Assembly: GCA_964035795.1 (NCBI GenBank)
Contig: OZ038327.1
Span: 6,328,985-6,392,984 of the forward strand
DNA length: 64,000 nt
Direction: 5' to 3'
From: Pterobdella sp. o SKG-2022
Taxonomy: Eukaryota > Annelida > Clitellata > Hirudinida > Piscicolidae
The notes beneath the pieces are model-generated. The model was not told the origin of the DNA. It made no database searches and saw only the letters and a program-made list of their open reading frames with translations. Shown piece by piece: positions 11,300-25,100 of the stretch (positions are counted from its first letter, which is position 1; each line of letters opens with the position of its first letter). A program made the position numbers and the translations under genes.

Positions 11300-12600
11300 A
11301 GGATACAAATGGAAGCTAGATGAAGAATCTGATTGGAGCACAATTAGGACTGCAAGGTGCTTAAAAGCGTTTTTGCATAAATTAACATGACTTCATTAGA
11401 AGAATTTCAATGAGATGGGTTCATCAAATGACTCGACCCAGTTGCCAGAGATTCATTTTTATCGCTCAGTTTTTTAAGAATAAATATAAGTTTATGCGGA
11501 AAAATGATTGAAACTAGATAAATACAACTTCATATTGGAACTTGATTTGATTAATATTCAAGACAAAATGTAGTTTTCCTGGGTTTTGGGAAGATGCGAT
11601 AATAACTATCCATGCATCCTACCGGGAAATTATGTCTCTACTATGCCTCACTTTGAATTTACTAGGAGACACCGTGATCTATTGGCAGCAACCAAATAAC
11701 AAAATACACTGCAAATAAGCAAAAACAATAAGATTTCTTTGTTATGAAACTTGAAAAAATATGAATAAAATAGAATAAAAATTATAAAACAAAATCGATG
11801 ACTAAAACTGGAAATGTTTTAAAACCCAGTCTCCTGATTATCTGGGAGGGCAATGCAAAATGCTGGAACATATATGACTACAAAGCCAGGTTTGCCTTTG
11901 GAAACAGAATAAAATGGACAATATTTTAGAAGAAAAACTACTGTAGTTGCTGCAATGATTCGAAGGGTAAACAAATAAAAATGGAAACATTAAAAGGAGT
12001 AGCGCAGTCGTTATGGGTGTGAGAGTATAAAAAATAAAGATTTTTGAATGAATATGAAATAAAAAGAAACTTAAACAAAAAAAAAATTGCAAATCGAAAT
12101 AACCATTAGAATTAGTGGAATGAAGCAACACCAGTAATATTAAAGAGAATAAAAAAGCGAGCGAGGATAGTGGCGGATTATTGATCGGTGTGACTGCAGC
12201 GCACCTATGTACTTCCTCTCATTTTCATTATGATCTTTACTAGTTCAAAATTATTCTTTGAAATTTATCCCAGCGTTTTTGATGATAATTAAAATGTTAT
12301 ATTTTCATCACAATTTTTCAAGCTTTATACTTTCTTTCAAGTTTTTTGGTATTTTGTATATTTGTATACAAAACTATGCGAAGACTCTTTTGTTGAATTT
12401 TCATCCTTTACAAATTTTAAACTGTAATATGATGAAATTTTCCTGGTACATTATTTAAAAAACACTCATCCCACATTATCAAATATTACATACAAATAAT
12501 TTTGAGATTTGGATGTTAATAATTATATAACTTTAATAGAATGTTCCGTAAAAATGAGTGAAAATATAAGAGTTTGACTAAGTAAACTATACTGCCAACA
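11300..12600. other. No gene recognised
   Basis: AT-rich sequence with no supported exon. A minus-strand frame at 11,838-12,131 is serine/phenylalanine-rich low complexity without splice context. Confidence 0.35.
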
Positions 12601-12639
12601 AATATGATACTTCCATCCCTTCTTATCAGATGACACTTC

Positions 12640-12797
12640 CCCTACCTACCTCCTCGTCAGGTGGGTCTCCCTCCACCTCTTCATCAGGTGGGACTCTCCA
12701 CCTCCTCATCAGGTGAGACTCTCTCCACCTCCTCATCAGGTGAGACTCTCCACCTCCTCATCAGATCGGTCCACCCTTCCCTTCTCTTCAAGTGGGA
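12640..12797. repeat. Minisatellite, unit about 27-32 bp
   Basis: Tandem imperfect copies of a unit built on CCACCTCCTCATCAGGTG plus (A/G)GACTCT, five to six copies. The pyrimidine-rich, higher-GC unit stands out sharply from the AT-rich surroundings. Degenerate half-units are present at both ends. Confidence 0.85.
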
Positions 12798-12829
12798 CTC
12801 TCTCCCCCATCAGATTAAAGAAAATTCAA

Positions 12830-14500
12830 GCACATGATTCAAAGTAACATAAAGACATAAAATTGAAGTTTAAAATTTGAATCTACCTTTTATAATAACT
12901 TAACATCAAATTATTTTCTCAGAAATGATTTGTGTATGGAAACAGGAAATAATTATATAGTGGAGAAATGACGGTGCTAAATGGATGAGAGTGTGTATGT
13001 GTGGAAAGCTGATAATTCTCCTCTTACTGTAAATTAGCTTATTTTGATGGACTGATGGATAAATGCAACGATACTTGCAGGCATAAATGATTTTTTTCTT
13101 ATATATTGTCCTACTTGCAAGTTAGCTTATTATAAAAACTTCTTGCTTTTCACTGAAAATTTTGATTGAGACTGCCAAGCTTACCAATGTTCGAGGCTCT
13201 TTTGAAAAAAATGCATGACCTATGTGTATGAAAATATCAAAAAAATAACATAATAGAGATGAAAGTTTGGAAATTAGAAGCCAGAACAACCATACCTTCC
13301 GCGCAACAAGAGAGCAAAACCTTTGCAAGTGGATGCTCACAACAAAGTACTTCGAATTTTTGAGCCACCCGTAAAGTCATAATGTTTTAAAGAATTTTGA
13401 CGCCAGATGGTGCGCAGGAGGATTCAAATGATATTAACGTCTTTTCGAACCTCGATGATCAAGATGCAGTTGGTCGTTGATGAGTTGTGGAGGGTTGATA
13501 AGAAGCACAATGCAGATGATTTGACGGGGGAGAGTCACTCTGTTCCATAAGCGCTTCTTTCATCTAGTTTTTTTTTCTTTTTTCAACTTTTATATTAATA
13601 AAAATAGTGTTAATAATGGATAATTAAATAAGCACTAATATTTATAATAATAATCCTGTTCATGGTATAGATGACGAGCCATCGCCAGGAATCAGTTTTA
13701 TAATTTTGGCGAAGTTTTTCAAAACTGACTATAAAGTTGTTTAAATGAAAACTCCTTCTAATCATGGACATTTCGAAAATTCTCAAACAAAAAAAAAAAT
13801 ATTTCCTTATTCTTTTTGAAGTTTATCGTTTGTGTTTTTGGACATGCAACTCAAATGTAATATTTTATAAGTTGAAGGAAGTTTAATAAGCTTAATAGAA
13901 TCCAGCAAACTGAATAATTAATTTCCATAATAAATTATATCAATAATTATACTCATAGTTTTTATTTAAATTTTGTGAAACGTTTGCAAGGAACCTTCAA
14001 AAATGTTTTTGCTTGTTTTGTTCGTGATGAAGCAAAAGTTTCAAAAGCTTTTTGAAAAAAAAAATAAGTACAAAGAGAAAGTTAATAAATTGAAAAAGTC
14101 CTTGAATAGATTGGTTTGAAAAGAAAACTGAAAAAAGATGAAGTTGAGAAACCTTTGATTGAGTTTTGATGAAGTCATGTTTTATATGCAAATTATTCTA
14201 ACGAATAATGCATTATTTTTATGATTGTTTGCCAAACTCATGAATGCTCTTCGAAAAATATTTTTAGAATAATGGACATCTTTGGATGCATGTTTAGTCG
14301 ACTGACAAACAAATCTTAAAAGATAATCTTTCGATGAAAAAACATGAAAAAATATAAATAATGCTTTCAATACAAAAAGTTGAAAATGTAGAAGAAAGGT
14401 TGAACGGATGTATAAAATTGGATTGGTTTTAACAATGAAAAATATTTGATGAAACCATGAAATAAAAATGAAAAAATTGTAACAAGATGCTCAAACAGTT
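12830..14500. other. No gene recognised
   Basis: AT-rich sequence. Frames at 13,122-13,340, 13,997-14,191 and 14,182-14,370 (all minus) show only biased hydrophobic or lysine-rich composition. No domain or splice support. Confidence 0.35.
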
Positions 14501-14521
14501 TTATAAAACTTGTAGACAAAA

Positions 14522-14760
14522 TTGAATGAAAAAATGGTTTCTTTCAATACGATCCGAATGTTTGTCCAGTTCAAGCGACATGCCACGCTAGTTGTGAAAT
14601 CTCCTTTTCTTCCTTTTTTTATTCAGAGTATTATTCCAGCATCTCCAATTTTTATAATTTTCATCTTATTGAAAACCTCAACTCTCATTTTCAAACAGTT
14701 CATAGCAAAGCGCCTCTTAAAGATGCGTAAGAGGCGCTAAGTAAATTATATTTACTCACT
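14522..14760 (+). mobile_element. 3' end of an L2/CR1-like LINE with hairpin tail
   Basis: The last codons read STLIFKQFIAKRL, close to the LKTYFFKQFIAKRL ending of the LINE fragment at about 42,040 on the minus strand (17,370 bp further on, also in its second copy). Immediately after is a perfect stem-loop: AGCGCCTCTTA, an 8-base loop, then TAAGAGGCGCT (14,709-14,738). The same kind of stem ends the 42-kb LINE and the SINE family. This is a 5'-truncated LINE insertion; the coding part is decayed. Confidence 0.6.
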
Positions 14761-15007
14761 TCAAACTGTTGTGGTCAGTCTCCATTTAAGCATAAGCTGA
14801 TGAAGAAACGTGGTTGGAGGGACTAACCTAGCTTAAAGAAGCTTGCCCGGAATCATCACTGCCAGAACAGAGGCTTCAAATGATCGAAAACACTCCCACT
14901 TGATCAGTGGTTTTTTCTAAGTAATGAAGCACAAGAGAATCAGGAAGGTGAACAATGTACTTTCTATAAATTGAATGTTGTCAAACATTCTATAGAACAA
15001 GTGCAAA

Positions 15008-15078
15008 CCCAACAAACAATCGAACCCGGTAACTTTAGATAATTAGTCTAATGCTCTACCAGCTGAGGGGCCTACTAC
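15008..15078 (-). repeat. tRNA-Ile-like SINE head
   Basis: On the minus strand: AGGCCCCTCAGCTGGTAGAG, then CATTAGACTAATTATCTAAAGT and ACCGGGTTCGA. This is an A box, the same AAT anticodon region and a B box as in the SINE at 6,187. The 3' body seen in the full copies is not recognised downstream, so it is a truncated copy or another subfamily. Confidence 0.7.
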
Positions 15079-15400
15079 TTCATGAAGCTCACTGTAGTGT
15101 TCGACCCAGCTATCAAGTTTTTGATCAGCTTCTTCAATAATTGTACCATTTCCTTTTTAAAACATTGCATAATTGTGCAGTCAGGCCTGTGGCTTTTGTG
15201 ATGGAAAGAAAAATTTCACCTAGTTGTCTGAGTGTAAAAAGAGTTGGTTCGAAAGGAGTGTAGTCGACCTCACTATAATTTCGTCTGATAGAAGTTATTG
15301 CTGCTGACGACGTAGAATAGCCGAAATCAAAAATTGAAGTGAAAAAACAGTGTTTATTAATCTGAATCTCGAAGCTTCTCTCAAGTCTAACTTACATTAT
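15079..15400 (-). mobile_element. LINE fragment, region preceding the RT domain
   Basis: On the minus strand, after a frameshift, it reads IIEEADQKLDSWVEHYSELH. This is the 'RW-EHYSELY' linker that precedes the RT domain in a widespread LINE group. The nucleotide sequence is clearly related to 43,190-43,340 (shared AAGCTCACTGTAGTGTT and AGTTTTTG-TCAGC blocks), where the reading is EDAEQKLGRWIKHYSELYLV. It is decayed. Confidence 0.6.
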
Positions 15401-16183
15401 CACGTGATATTGGTGCTGGGTGATGTATTTATGAATTGAGCTTACAATACGACCATGGTCTGATTAGAATAGAGTTGATTTATTATTGTCTACAAAGTGT
15501 GTGGGGGAAGTTCACACTGTGTTCCGAGTGGCTAAAAAAGTGGGCATGATGGGTTGGATATTTAGAGTTGAAAGCTTTGTGTTGTTTGATTTGAATCCAT
15601 AAAAAAGTTTTTATAAGAATTTAATCAAAAAACAAAAGTTAGATTTTGAAAGTATTTTGAAGAGATGCACCTTTATCTGATCCGAAATAAACTGAGTTAT
15701 AAAATCTTAACCAAATATTATTATATGTAAAAGTTGCTTGATACAAATTATTTTGTTATTACTGAAGATGAAATATTTGATAAAAGGAAACATGAATTCA
15801 AAAGAGTAGTCTGTCAAGCAAATAACACGTGGAAACATTATACAATGATGCTCCTGAACATTTTTAAACATAACTACAACGTGAGTCTTTCGAGCTCATG
15901 AAAATTTCAGAAAAAAAAGATAAAAAATACCATTAAATAAATAAAACATACAAAATAAATATTTTAAAACGAATCACCTTCAATATCAATTACTGAAAGC
16001 ATATCTTAGACCAATTAGTTTTGAAATAAATTCAACTTATTTTATAGGAATATATTTATTGAAGCAAAATGTCTTATAAAACAAATCATTTCTATTGAAA
16101 TAACCATCTGTAACTATCCTCAGCTCACATCACTTCCATGAAACAAAATGAAAATTCAAAAAACCAACCTACAACACACCACC

Positions 16184-19100
16184 TCACCCCACCACAACAC
16201 CAAACATCTCATCCTGGTCATCGGCAGGAGGTTGGTGGAAGAGAGCGTGCAGGACTATCACCACAATAGATGCTCCTGTAATTCAGTATAACAGATACCT
16301 CTTGAATATTACAATCCAGCATAAAAGATAAATAGCATTCAAAAAATTTGCACTTTCTACTGGTATTATTTTCTAATCGTAATTTCCTTTCGTTAAATCA
16401 CACACTTTCAAATGTGTTAGATTCTGAAATATTACTTTGACTTATGCCTCTAACATCTTAATTCCAAACTATAAATTTACTTTCAGACCTACCTGAAAAA
16501 CAAATGCAATTTCAGTTTTTTCAGGATATTCAGCCAAAATATTACCAAATTCTTAAAACTTGGTTCATGCACCTACTGCTGCTTTGAAATGGCTCCCTAT
16601 ATACATTAAAAATAATATTCTTGAAGGTATCTCAGTCGCTGCTTCAATTTTGCATATCAGGCATGCAACATTAAACTAGTTTCGGCAATTCTTTCGAAAT
16701 CTGAACATGAATCTAAGGTTAGCACTTGGAACACAAGAGTGGGTTAGCCATCACTCTTCCACATAAACTCAACTTCTTTTTCTGTGTTCCATGAACGCCA
16801 CCATATTTCAAGACTTAGAAATTTTAACTCAAACTTCTCTTTTTGAAACTTTTCATACCAGAAAATTTTCTGCTAAATTTTAATGATGTCTTTAAATTAT
16901 CCTATAAAAGTTCATAGATTGAACTTCCTTCTAGACTTGCATTCTGTGTCATCATGTACATCAAAGATTAGTTATAATATTATTAAGTGGTTTGAGGGAG
17001 GTGTGAGTAACATGCGTGTATTTCTTTTGCAACATAAGCAATGAACCAAACTAAGCCTACCATAACAACATTCACAGGTGGTCGGAATATTGAGCTTGGC
17101 GTTGTATTTTAAGTTTCAAAAGATCATAACTTCATTGGTTTCATAACTTTTGGGTATTTATTTGATTACTGCCTTTTTTGAATTGATACATACGTTCATG
17201 ATGATATTTTGATAAAATGTTCATACCGATGATCCAGAAGAAAGCATTTCCAGCTCCTGCAAGCCACAGGATGGGCAAGGAAACTATTCCTACTCCCATG
17301 TACTGTTGAGTCAGACTCAACTCCTTGCCTGTGTGTCAAGATCCGCAGTATAGTTGAAGGTTTTGAACTATGATATAGCAAACGTAACATAACACACTCA
17401 TTATATAAATTGGCATTTTAAAGAATTTCTTTATTCCAACGATTATCAGGTTGTTGATACAGTTTCCCAACAAATACGTGTTGTTAAGAAAATGGTGTTG
17501 AAAATAAGATGACACACCCATGACAATGACTTTCTTGTCAGAGTTTTTCATTTTGACAGCGTAACAGGCGCCCAGACTGCCACAGAGGGTGATGAGAAGG
17601 AAGGGGGAGGTTAAGCTGTGGGTCGTTACTTCTTTTTATTTACTCACGAATAATTCATAATACATAATGACAACTTTTTAGGAACGTCTCAAAGTGCTTG
17701 TGAAAACTAATTTTTCAAGTAATTTTGTCAATCATGAGATTTTGTATACATTTATGCAAACTTTGTTAGATGAGCGATGTTATATGAAAGTAAAGTCCTA
17801 GACAAAACGAGCTGGATATTGTGAAAGATGATGATAAAAGCAATTAGAGGCATTAGCTAAAGCAATCAGTATAAGCTGGTTTGGTGATGTGATGAAGGTG
17901 AAGAAAATGCATCGAAAAACATTCAAGTTGCAAAAAGATGGTTTTAATAAAAGGATAAACCAAAGATTGAGTGAAGAAGAAAAATAGTATTCGAAATTCT
18001 TGAAGTTGGATTAAGAAAGGCATGCTTTCAAAATATAGTAAAGAAGATTAGGAATGCATGGAAAAGCAAAATATTTTTTTAAAGTAAAAAAAATAGAATA
18101 AAGATTTTTAATTTTCTAATGAAGAAAATGAAAGATAAATTGAATGCGAGTTCATGATATTGTAGTGGAGAGTGATTACTATAACTTTTCAATTTACTCG
18201 CTAATTAAACATGACTTGAAGGTATAAAAATGAATTGTTTGTGACTCAATAAGTTCATTTAGCTGCATTTATATTTTTATTTGAATTCTTGAAACATGAG
18301 TCATGCGGTGGAAGCAAGGACACACTCTATTGCGCACTTCTCCAAAAAAATTTTTATGGCTGTACACAAAAAAGCAATTGTTCTTAATCCCCAGCAGCTC
18401 TTAAATGTACAGAAGGTGCTAGAAATGCATGGGCTTTCTTGTCCTTCTGAGAGGTTTTATTGTTTTGATTGTTTTAATGTTAGATTATTAAATGGGAAGA
18501 GTATGGAGTTGTGTGAAAAGTTTAGGTGGAAGATGTATAAGATAAATCCACCAAAGCCATGCCAAAAAAGTTTTTTACACAAAAGTTTCAAAGCTTTTGA
18601 ATGATGATGCAAAGAAAAAATTTTCTAAATGGATGGAAGTTTTGTAGCCAAACAACGATGAACAAAATGCATGGCTGGAATATGAAACTTCTGCTTTAAA
18701 AGCTGCTAAAGAAATATGTGGAGTGAGTAGAGGTAAGCCTCAGCACGGTGAAACTTGGTGGCGGAATCATTATGTGCAAAACCAGCTCAGAGAAAACAAA
18801 AAGTTTTCAAAGGTGGGAACAAGTCTCATTGGCTGAAAATAAATCCTGCTATGCCTCTGATAAAAAAAAAGCCAAGAGCTGTAGTTGAAGCAAATAAGAA
18901 AGCAGTGGTAAAAGTTGGAAAAGATACAAAATGATAAAAATTTCGTATTTTTTAAAATAATGATGAGGAAGCGTAAGAATTTCATTAAAGACAATAATGG
19001 GAAGATTGTAAATGCTGAGAATGGTCAAAAGAGAGTGTGAAAAGAGCACATGCAGGCCATCATGAATAAGAAGCATCATGGAATAAGATGGTGAATGTAG

Positions 19101-22100
19101 AAATGGTTGAAGGTCCCCTGGAACCTTTTATTATGAACGAAGTTGAGAAAGCACTAGAAATCATGAAAAATGGCAAGGTCAGTGGACATAACTAGAATTG
19201 TCAAAGAGCACTTCACTGTTTCTCTACATGTGAAGCAAGTTATATTGCAAATAGCAAATTAAATCCTCGATGGAACACTTCATGGCTGGAGGACACGTAT
19301 AGTTGTTCCCATTAACAAGAAAAAAGGCTACGTTATGGACTGTGCTAGCTATCAAGATGTAAAGCTTTTAGAGCAAGGTATGAAAAAAAGGAAGAATTTT
19401 TTTGAAAAAAGGTTAAGAAGGTTGGTGAAAGTTGACCAAATGCAATTTGGTTTTATGCCTGTAGAAATGCAGTAAACGCTATTTTCATTTTTAGGAGAAT
19501 GCAAGAAAGCTACCTTAAGAAAAATATGAAACTTTTTAGCTGCTTTGTTGACTTGGAGATTGCTTTCAAGAGGAGTGCTAAAGAAGGTGATTGAATGGGC
19601 GCCAAGAAAGAAGTTGATTCCAAAAAAATTGGTTCAGGCAGTAATATCGATGTACAAAAGAGCAAAAAACGGGTTCAGAAGGTAGACAGTCAGAAGAGTT
19701 TGATGTTGGTGTAGATGTCCATCAAGAATCGGTTCTCTCGCCGTTTTTTTTTCAATAGTGCTAGATATATGGTCTGAAGATGGAAAAGGTGCTCCATATG
19801 AACTGCTTTATGCCGATAGCGAAGACTAAGAAAAAACTGGAAGCACAATTCATCCGCTGCAAGACAACTTTTGAAGAGAAAAAATTGAAGGTTAAGCTTG
19901 GTAAGACAAAGGTCATGGAGTGTGGTGGTGGTGGTAGTGGGTTTGTTGTCTTGGCTTAGATTGGTCCATGTGGTGTGTGTGGTAAGAGGGCTAAGGTAAA
20001 TTGTGAGAGGCAAAACTTGTAAAAAGTGGTTTCATGAACGGTGCTATGAAAAAAAAAGTTTGTTGTAAAGTAAATGCAAATTTTGAATGCAGGGTTTGTA
20101 TAATCATCATCATCATTTAACGTCATTTGTCCCTTTTCAAGAAGGTTTTGATATAATCCCAAGTTTCCATGTTTCTCTTTCGAAAACCTGGCTCTTTTTT
20201 AACCCCATTATTTTTAAATCTTTCTCTACACATTTCTTCAAAATCTTCATTGAGATACCAACTGGTTCAGTGTCAACAAGGGTTTGTATAGATGGTTTAA
20301 TTAAGGAATGTAATAATGTTTCAAATGGTTGTCTGAGTGAGTTGAAAAAAGTAAATAACCTCTGTTATCTAGGAGACAATATGAATAGTATAAAAGGAAG
20401 GGGGCTAGCTGTTACATAAAGAATGGGGCTGAAAAGTTATGTTTTTAGACACACATGGAATATTGAATGACAATTTTAGAAAACATGTGTGAGGCCTGTC
20501 ATGATATATGGCTCAGAAAGTTTAGTGGTAAAATCCGTTGAAAAGGGTGTATTGAAAAGAACAGAAAACGGATGCTTCAAATGACGTGTAGTGTGCAGCT
20601 AGCTGATGGTGTGAGTACAAAGAAGTTGACGGTTAGATTGGGGTTGAATAAAATGATTATTGAAGATGTGATACAAGGCAGTTTGAGATCGCTGGGGTAT
20701 GTTGTAAGAAACTGGAATGATGATTAAGTTAAGCAAGCGTGGATGTTTGAGGTGGAAGGCAGTAGAGAAAGGGGAATGCCAAGGTTAACTTTGAAAATTA
20801 TTATGAAAAACCTTTGTTGTGGGCTTGGGTTAGATTTTGAAGATGCCTATGATACGTTGAAATAGGGAAAAAAGCTAAGGTCGTGAAAAGAAGTCAGAGA
20901 CCGCTTGGAAAAGGGAAAGATGCTGACTATAATAAAGTGATGATAATGATTCACCAAATGCAAATGATAATTTATATAACTAAAAACACTTTTATTCTCA
21001 ATCCTTGTATAGAAGAATAAAAAAGATGAATCAAAAGAATAAAACCTGAATAATACCAAAATATCACTCATACTTATATTCATCAAAATGGTCAGATTAT
21101 CGGACATGTAAGAAAACCTCCTTCAGACAAGCTTTTTGAAATGAAAATTTTTTCACATTAAAGAATTAAAATAACTTTGAAGTGAAGTAATAAAACATAC
21201 AGACAAAAGACAGCTATCCCAAAGACCACATAGAAATAATTACTCCTGAAGTGGTTGACATTCAAAAAAAGTCTTTTACTTCCCTCTGCCATTGTGAGAG
21301 GCTGAAAAATAAGTAAATTTTTATATGAAAATAATGTTAAGTGAAATCTTGTGTGTTGAAAAGTACTTTAAATTATTAAAGTTATCAGTTTTATAATCTT
21401 TGGTTAGCAACCGACATGTTCGGCTGTTTGCGAAATTTGATTTTCAAAAGTTATTTTTTCTGCTTTTTGGACACGGCCTGTTTTTTATTTTTATCAAAAT
21501 TATTTTAGAATTTTATTATAAAAACTTTAGTATAACTTTTTTCAAGTGTTCGAAAAATTTTTTTCGATCGTAAGTTTATACGTTATACGTTAGCGATATT
21601 TTAAAAACTGTAGTATTTATCTAATTAACTTATATTTATTTCGAAATACTTTTTACGTAAAAAATGTCATACACTAGAGATTTTTTGTTAAGCTTATCCC
21701 ATAATACTAATCCTTCCTCGCGTCAAGTGAAACGCCGAGTTTTTTATTTAAATATTAGGAGTAATATATATAATAGTAATAGGTTAAATAAAAATATCAA
21801 TAACTACAGTACGAGTTTCAAAAATAATTGCAGCTCTAGCCAGAAAAAAGAAGAAAAATCTGAAAAAGAGTGGTCGAAAGGAAGGGCATCCTTCAAGAAA
21901 AACTGCCGCGAAGTTAATGAAAGTCCTTTTCGATTCGGATCTTTAAATGTTGGTTCGATGAGAAGTAAGGCTTCTGAAGTGGTGGAAACCATGTCGAGGA
22001 GGAGAGTCGATCTATGTTGTTTACAAGAGACTTGTTGGAAGACCAACCTTAAACTTATTGCAGACAGACTCTCGATATAAGTATTTTGGTTGTGGGAATG

Positions 22101-25100
22101 ATGAGGGCACTTGTGGTGTAGGAATTCTACTAGCTGAGAAGTGGTGGGAGAAAGTGTTTGAAGTGATTAGAATCTCAGATAGAATCATTCTCATTCGAAT
22201 GGTGGTTGGATCAGTTGTGTTTGTTTTTTTGAGTGTTTATGCGCCTCAAGCTAACCTTAGTGAGAGTGTAAAAAATCAATTCTGTTATGTGCTTCAATCC
22301 ACCATAGCTAGAGTTTCATCTTCGAAACAGCTAATCATAAGTGGAGACTAGAATGGCCATATAGGATCACACTCTACTGCTTTTGAGGATGTGCATGGTG
22401 GACAGGCTGGAATTTGCTGTTGCCAATGAGCTGGTTGTTGATAACTCCTGGTTCAAGAAAAAATTTGAACATCTGGTTACATACCAGTCAGGAGATTGTA
22501 AAACCCAAATTGACTACATATTGTTTAAGAGAAGTTTTAGAAAAATGGTCTCTAATGTGAAAGTCATTGTTGGGGAGAAGTGTGCAACACGGCATAAACT
22601 GGTGGTCGGTGACTTCAAGGTTTGCACTCATGCTCACCCCAAAAGAAGGTTTGTTCCTCGTACAAAAGTCTGGAAACTAAAAGACTTCGGAAATCAAGTT
22701 AAATTTTCTATTTTTTTCAATGCATTAATCCAAGGAAATGAAACTGGTAAAACTTTGGATGAACGTTGGAAGTACCTGAAAAACAATTTGATCAATGCTA
22801 CAAAACAGGTTTTTGGAGTCTCTGCAAAACATACCTGGAAGAGGCAGACTTGGTGGTGGAATGACAAGGTGCAGCAAGCTGTGTCCCACAAACGCAAATG
22901 TTTCAAAGTATGGAAAGCAGGAGGAGACAGAGATGCTTATCAGGCGACTAAACGTGCATCCAACCTTGCTGTACACATAGCCAAAAATGATGCTGAGAAG
23001 ATTGCGTTCAAAAAAAATCAATCCCAGGTTTGTTGAGATATATCGACTGGCTAAGCAAATGCGGCAAAAGAACAGGGACGTCATTGGGGATAAACTGGTG
23101 AGAAATAATAACGGCCAAATGTCCCTGGATGTTGATTGCAAAAAAGAAGCATAGAGAGAGCGTTATATACACCTTCTCAATGTGGAGTTTTCATGGAATC
23201 CAGGTGGTTTGTCCGAAGTCTATCCCGTGGAAGGTCCCAGCGAACCTATCACCACAGCAATGGTTAGAAAGGCCATTAATAAGATGAGCCTTGGGAAAGC
23301 AGCGGGTCCTTCAGGTATTGTTGCTGAGATGCTCAAAGCCACAGATTCAAGTGGTGCTAGTATGATTCGAGATCTCATTGAAGACATCATCTTTGAGAAC
23401 CGTATACCGTCTGAGTGGCAAGAAAGTCACATAGTCAGTGTATATAAGGGTAAAGGTGATGCTTTAAACAGGTCTAACTATAGGGGTTTGAAGTTAATTG
23501 ATCAGGTTATGAAGGTTCTGGAGCGCGTAGTGGAAGGTTTTATCAGACAGAGTGGTGATTAATGATATGCAATGTGGTTTTATGCAAGGTCGGGGTACAA
23601 CTGATGCCATATTTATCCTCCGTCAGTTACACGAAAAGCATCTGGTTGCTGGTAAGCCCCTCTAATTAGCATTCATTGTTTTGGAGAAAGCCTTTGACAG
23701 AGTGCCACCAAAAGTGATTTTTTGGAGTATGCGTAAATTGAAAATTGAAGAATGGCTTGTGAGAATTGTACAATCCATATACAAGGAAGTGAGAAGTAGG
23801 GTGAGAGTTGGTCATGAGTATAGCAACTCGTTTGATGTTCGGGTAGGTGTCCATCAAGGTTCTGTTCTTAGTCCATTACTTTTTGTTATTGTGCTTAAAG
23901 CTTTATCTATGGAGTTACATACGGGTTGCCCTTGGGAGATCTTGTATGCTGACGACTTAATGGTAAGTGCTCAGTCCATTAATGAACTATTAGTGAAGTT
24001 GAGAACATGGAGGTCGAAGATGGAAAAAAAGTGGTTGAGGGTGAATATGGGTAAGACAAGGCTAATGGTTTCTGGTTCGAACCTTGATGTGTTGAAAATC
24101 TGGGAAGTATCCTTGTGGTGTATGCCAAGCAGGTGTGGGTAGAAATGCTATTAAGTGTGGAGGCTGCAGGCAATGGGTACACAAGAAATGCAGCGGCTTA
24201 AAAAGCCCTCTAACTTCGGATCATAACTTCTGATGCGCTGGTTGCCTTGGTACAGCATGGCCTGTTGATGGGAGATTAGTGAAGGAAGTGATGATTGGTG
24301 ATGAAAAACTGGAAGTTGACGCAGAGTTCTGCTATCTTGGAGATATGTTATCTGCAGGTGGTGGATGTGAGCTTGCTTCAATAACACGTTGTAAGTGTGC
24401 CTGGGCTAAATTTCGCCAACTTGTTCTACTTCTTGCTAATCGTCATTTATCATTATTGACCAGAAGCCATGTCTATTCAACCTGTGCCAGAAGAGCTATG
24501 TTACATGCTGCTGAAACATGGCCTGTAACAGTTTCCACATTGAACCGCCTTAGACAAAATGACCTTGTCATGATTCGCTGGATGTGCAACATCAAACGAA
24601 TGATAATGTTTGCTCTCACTCCTTTTATAACTTGGCATTCAAGATATTAAGGTAGTTCTTCGTACAAGCAGGATGAGGTGGTTCGGACATGTAGAGCGTA
24701 GCGTGGGTTGAATTTCTCAGATGCAAAAGTTGGATTTAGATACTTGCAAGAAGCCTGGCAGGCCCAAAAAGACTTGGAATGAGCTCATATTGAATGATAA
24801 AAGAAAGCTAGACATGCTTTGTGTGGATCCACTCGATCACTCTAAATGGAAAAACCGACTTCGAGATAGAACTTTCAAAAACCCCAACCCTTGGTGAAAG
24901 AAAATGGACTATAAAAAGGATTTGATTGATTGATCACCTAAGCATATAGTATTTGAAATTGAAAAATTAAATTCATATATTTGATTTTAGGTACTTTATT
25001 GAATTTGCTAGCATTAGCAAAATCAGTCCAAGGTCGGACTCCCTCTCTGGTGACATTCAACCACTGTTTCAACTGGTATCCTCCAGGAAAATCCAATGCT

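Noticed and set aside
10888..11301. 137-codon valine-rich open frame
   Set aside because: It is one reading of the degenerate AGT trinucleotide tract; composition follows the repeat unit and there is no gene context.
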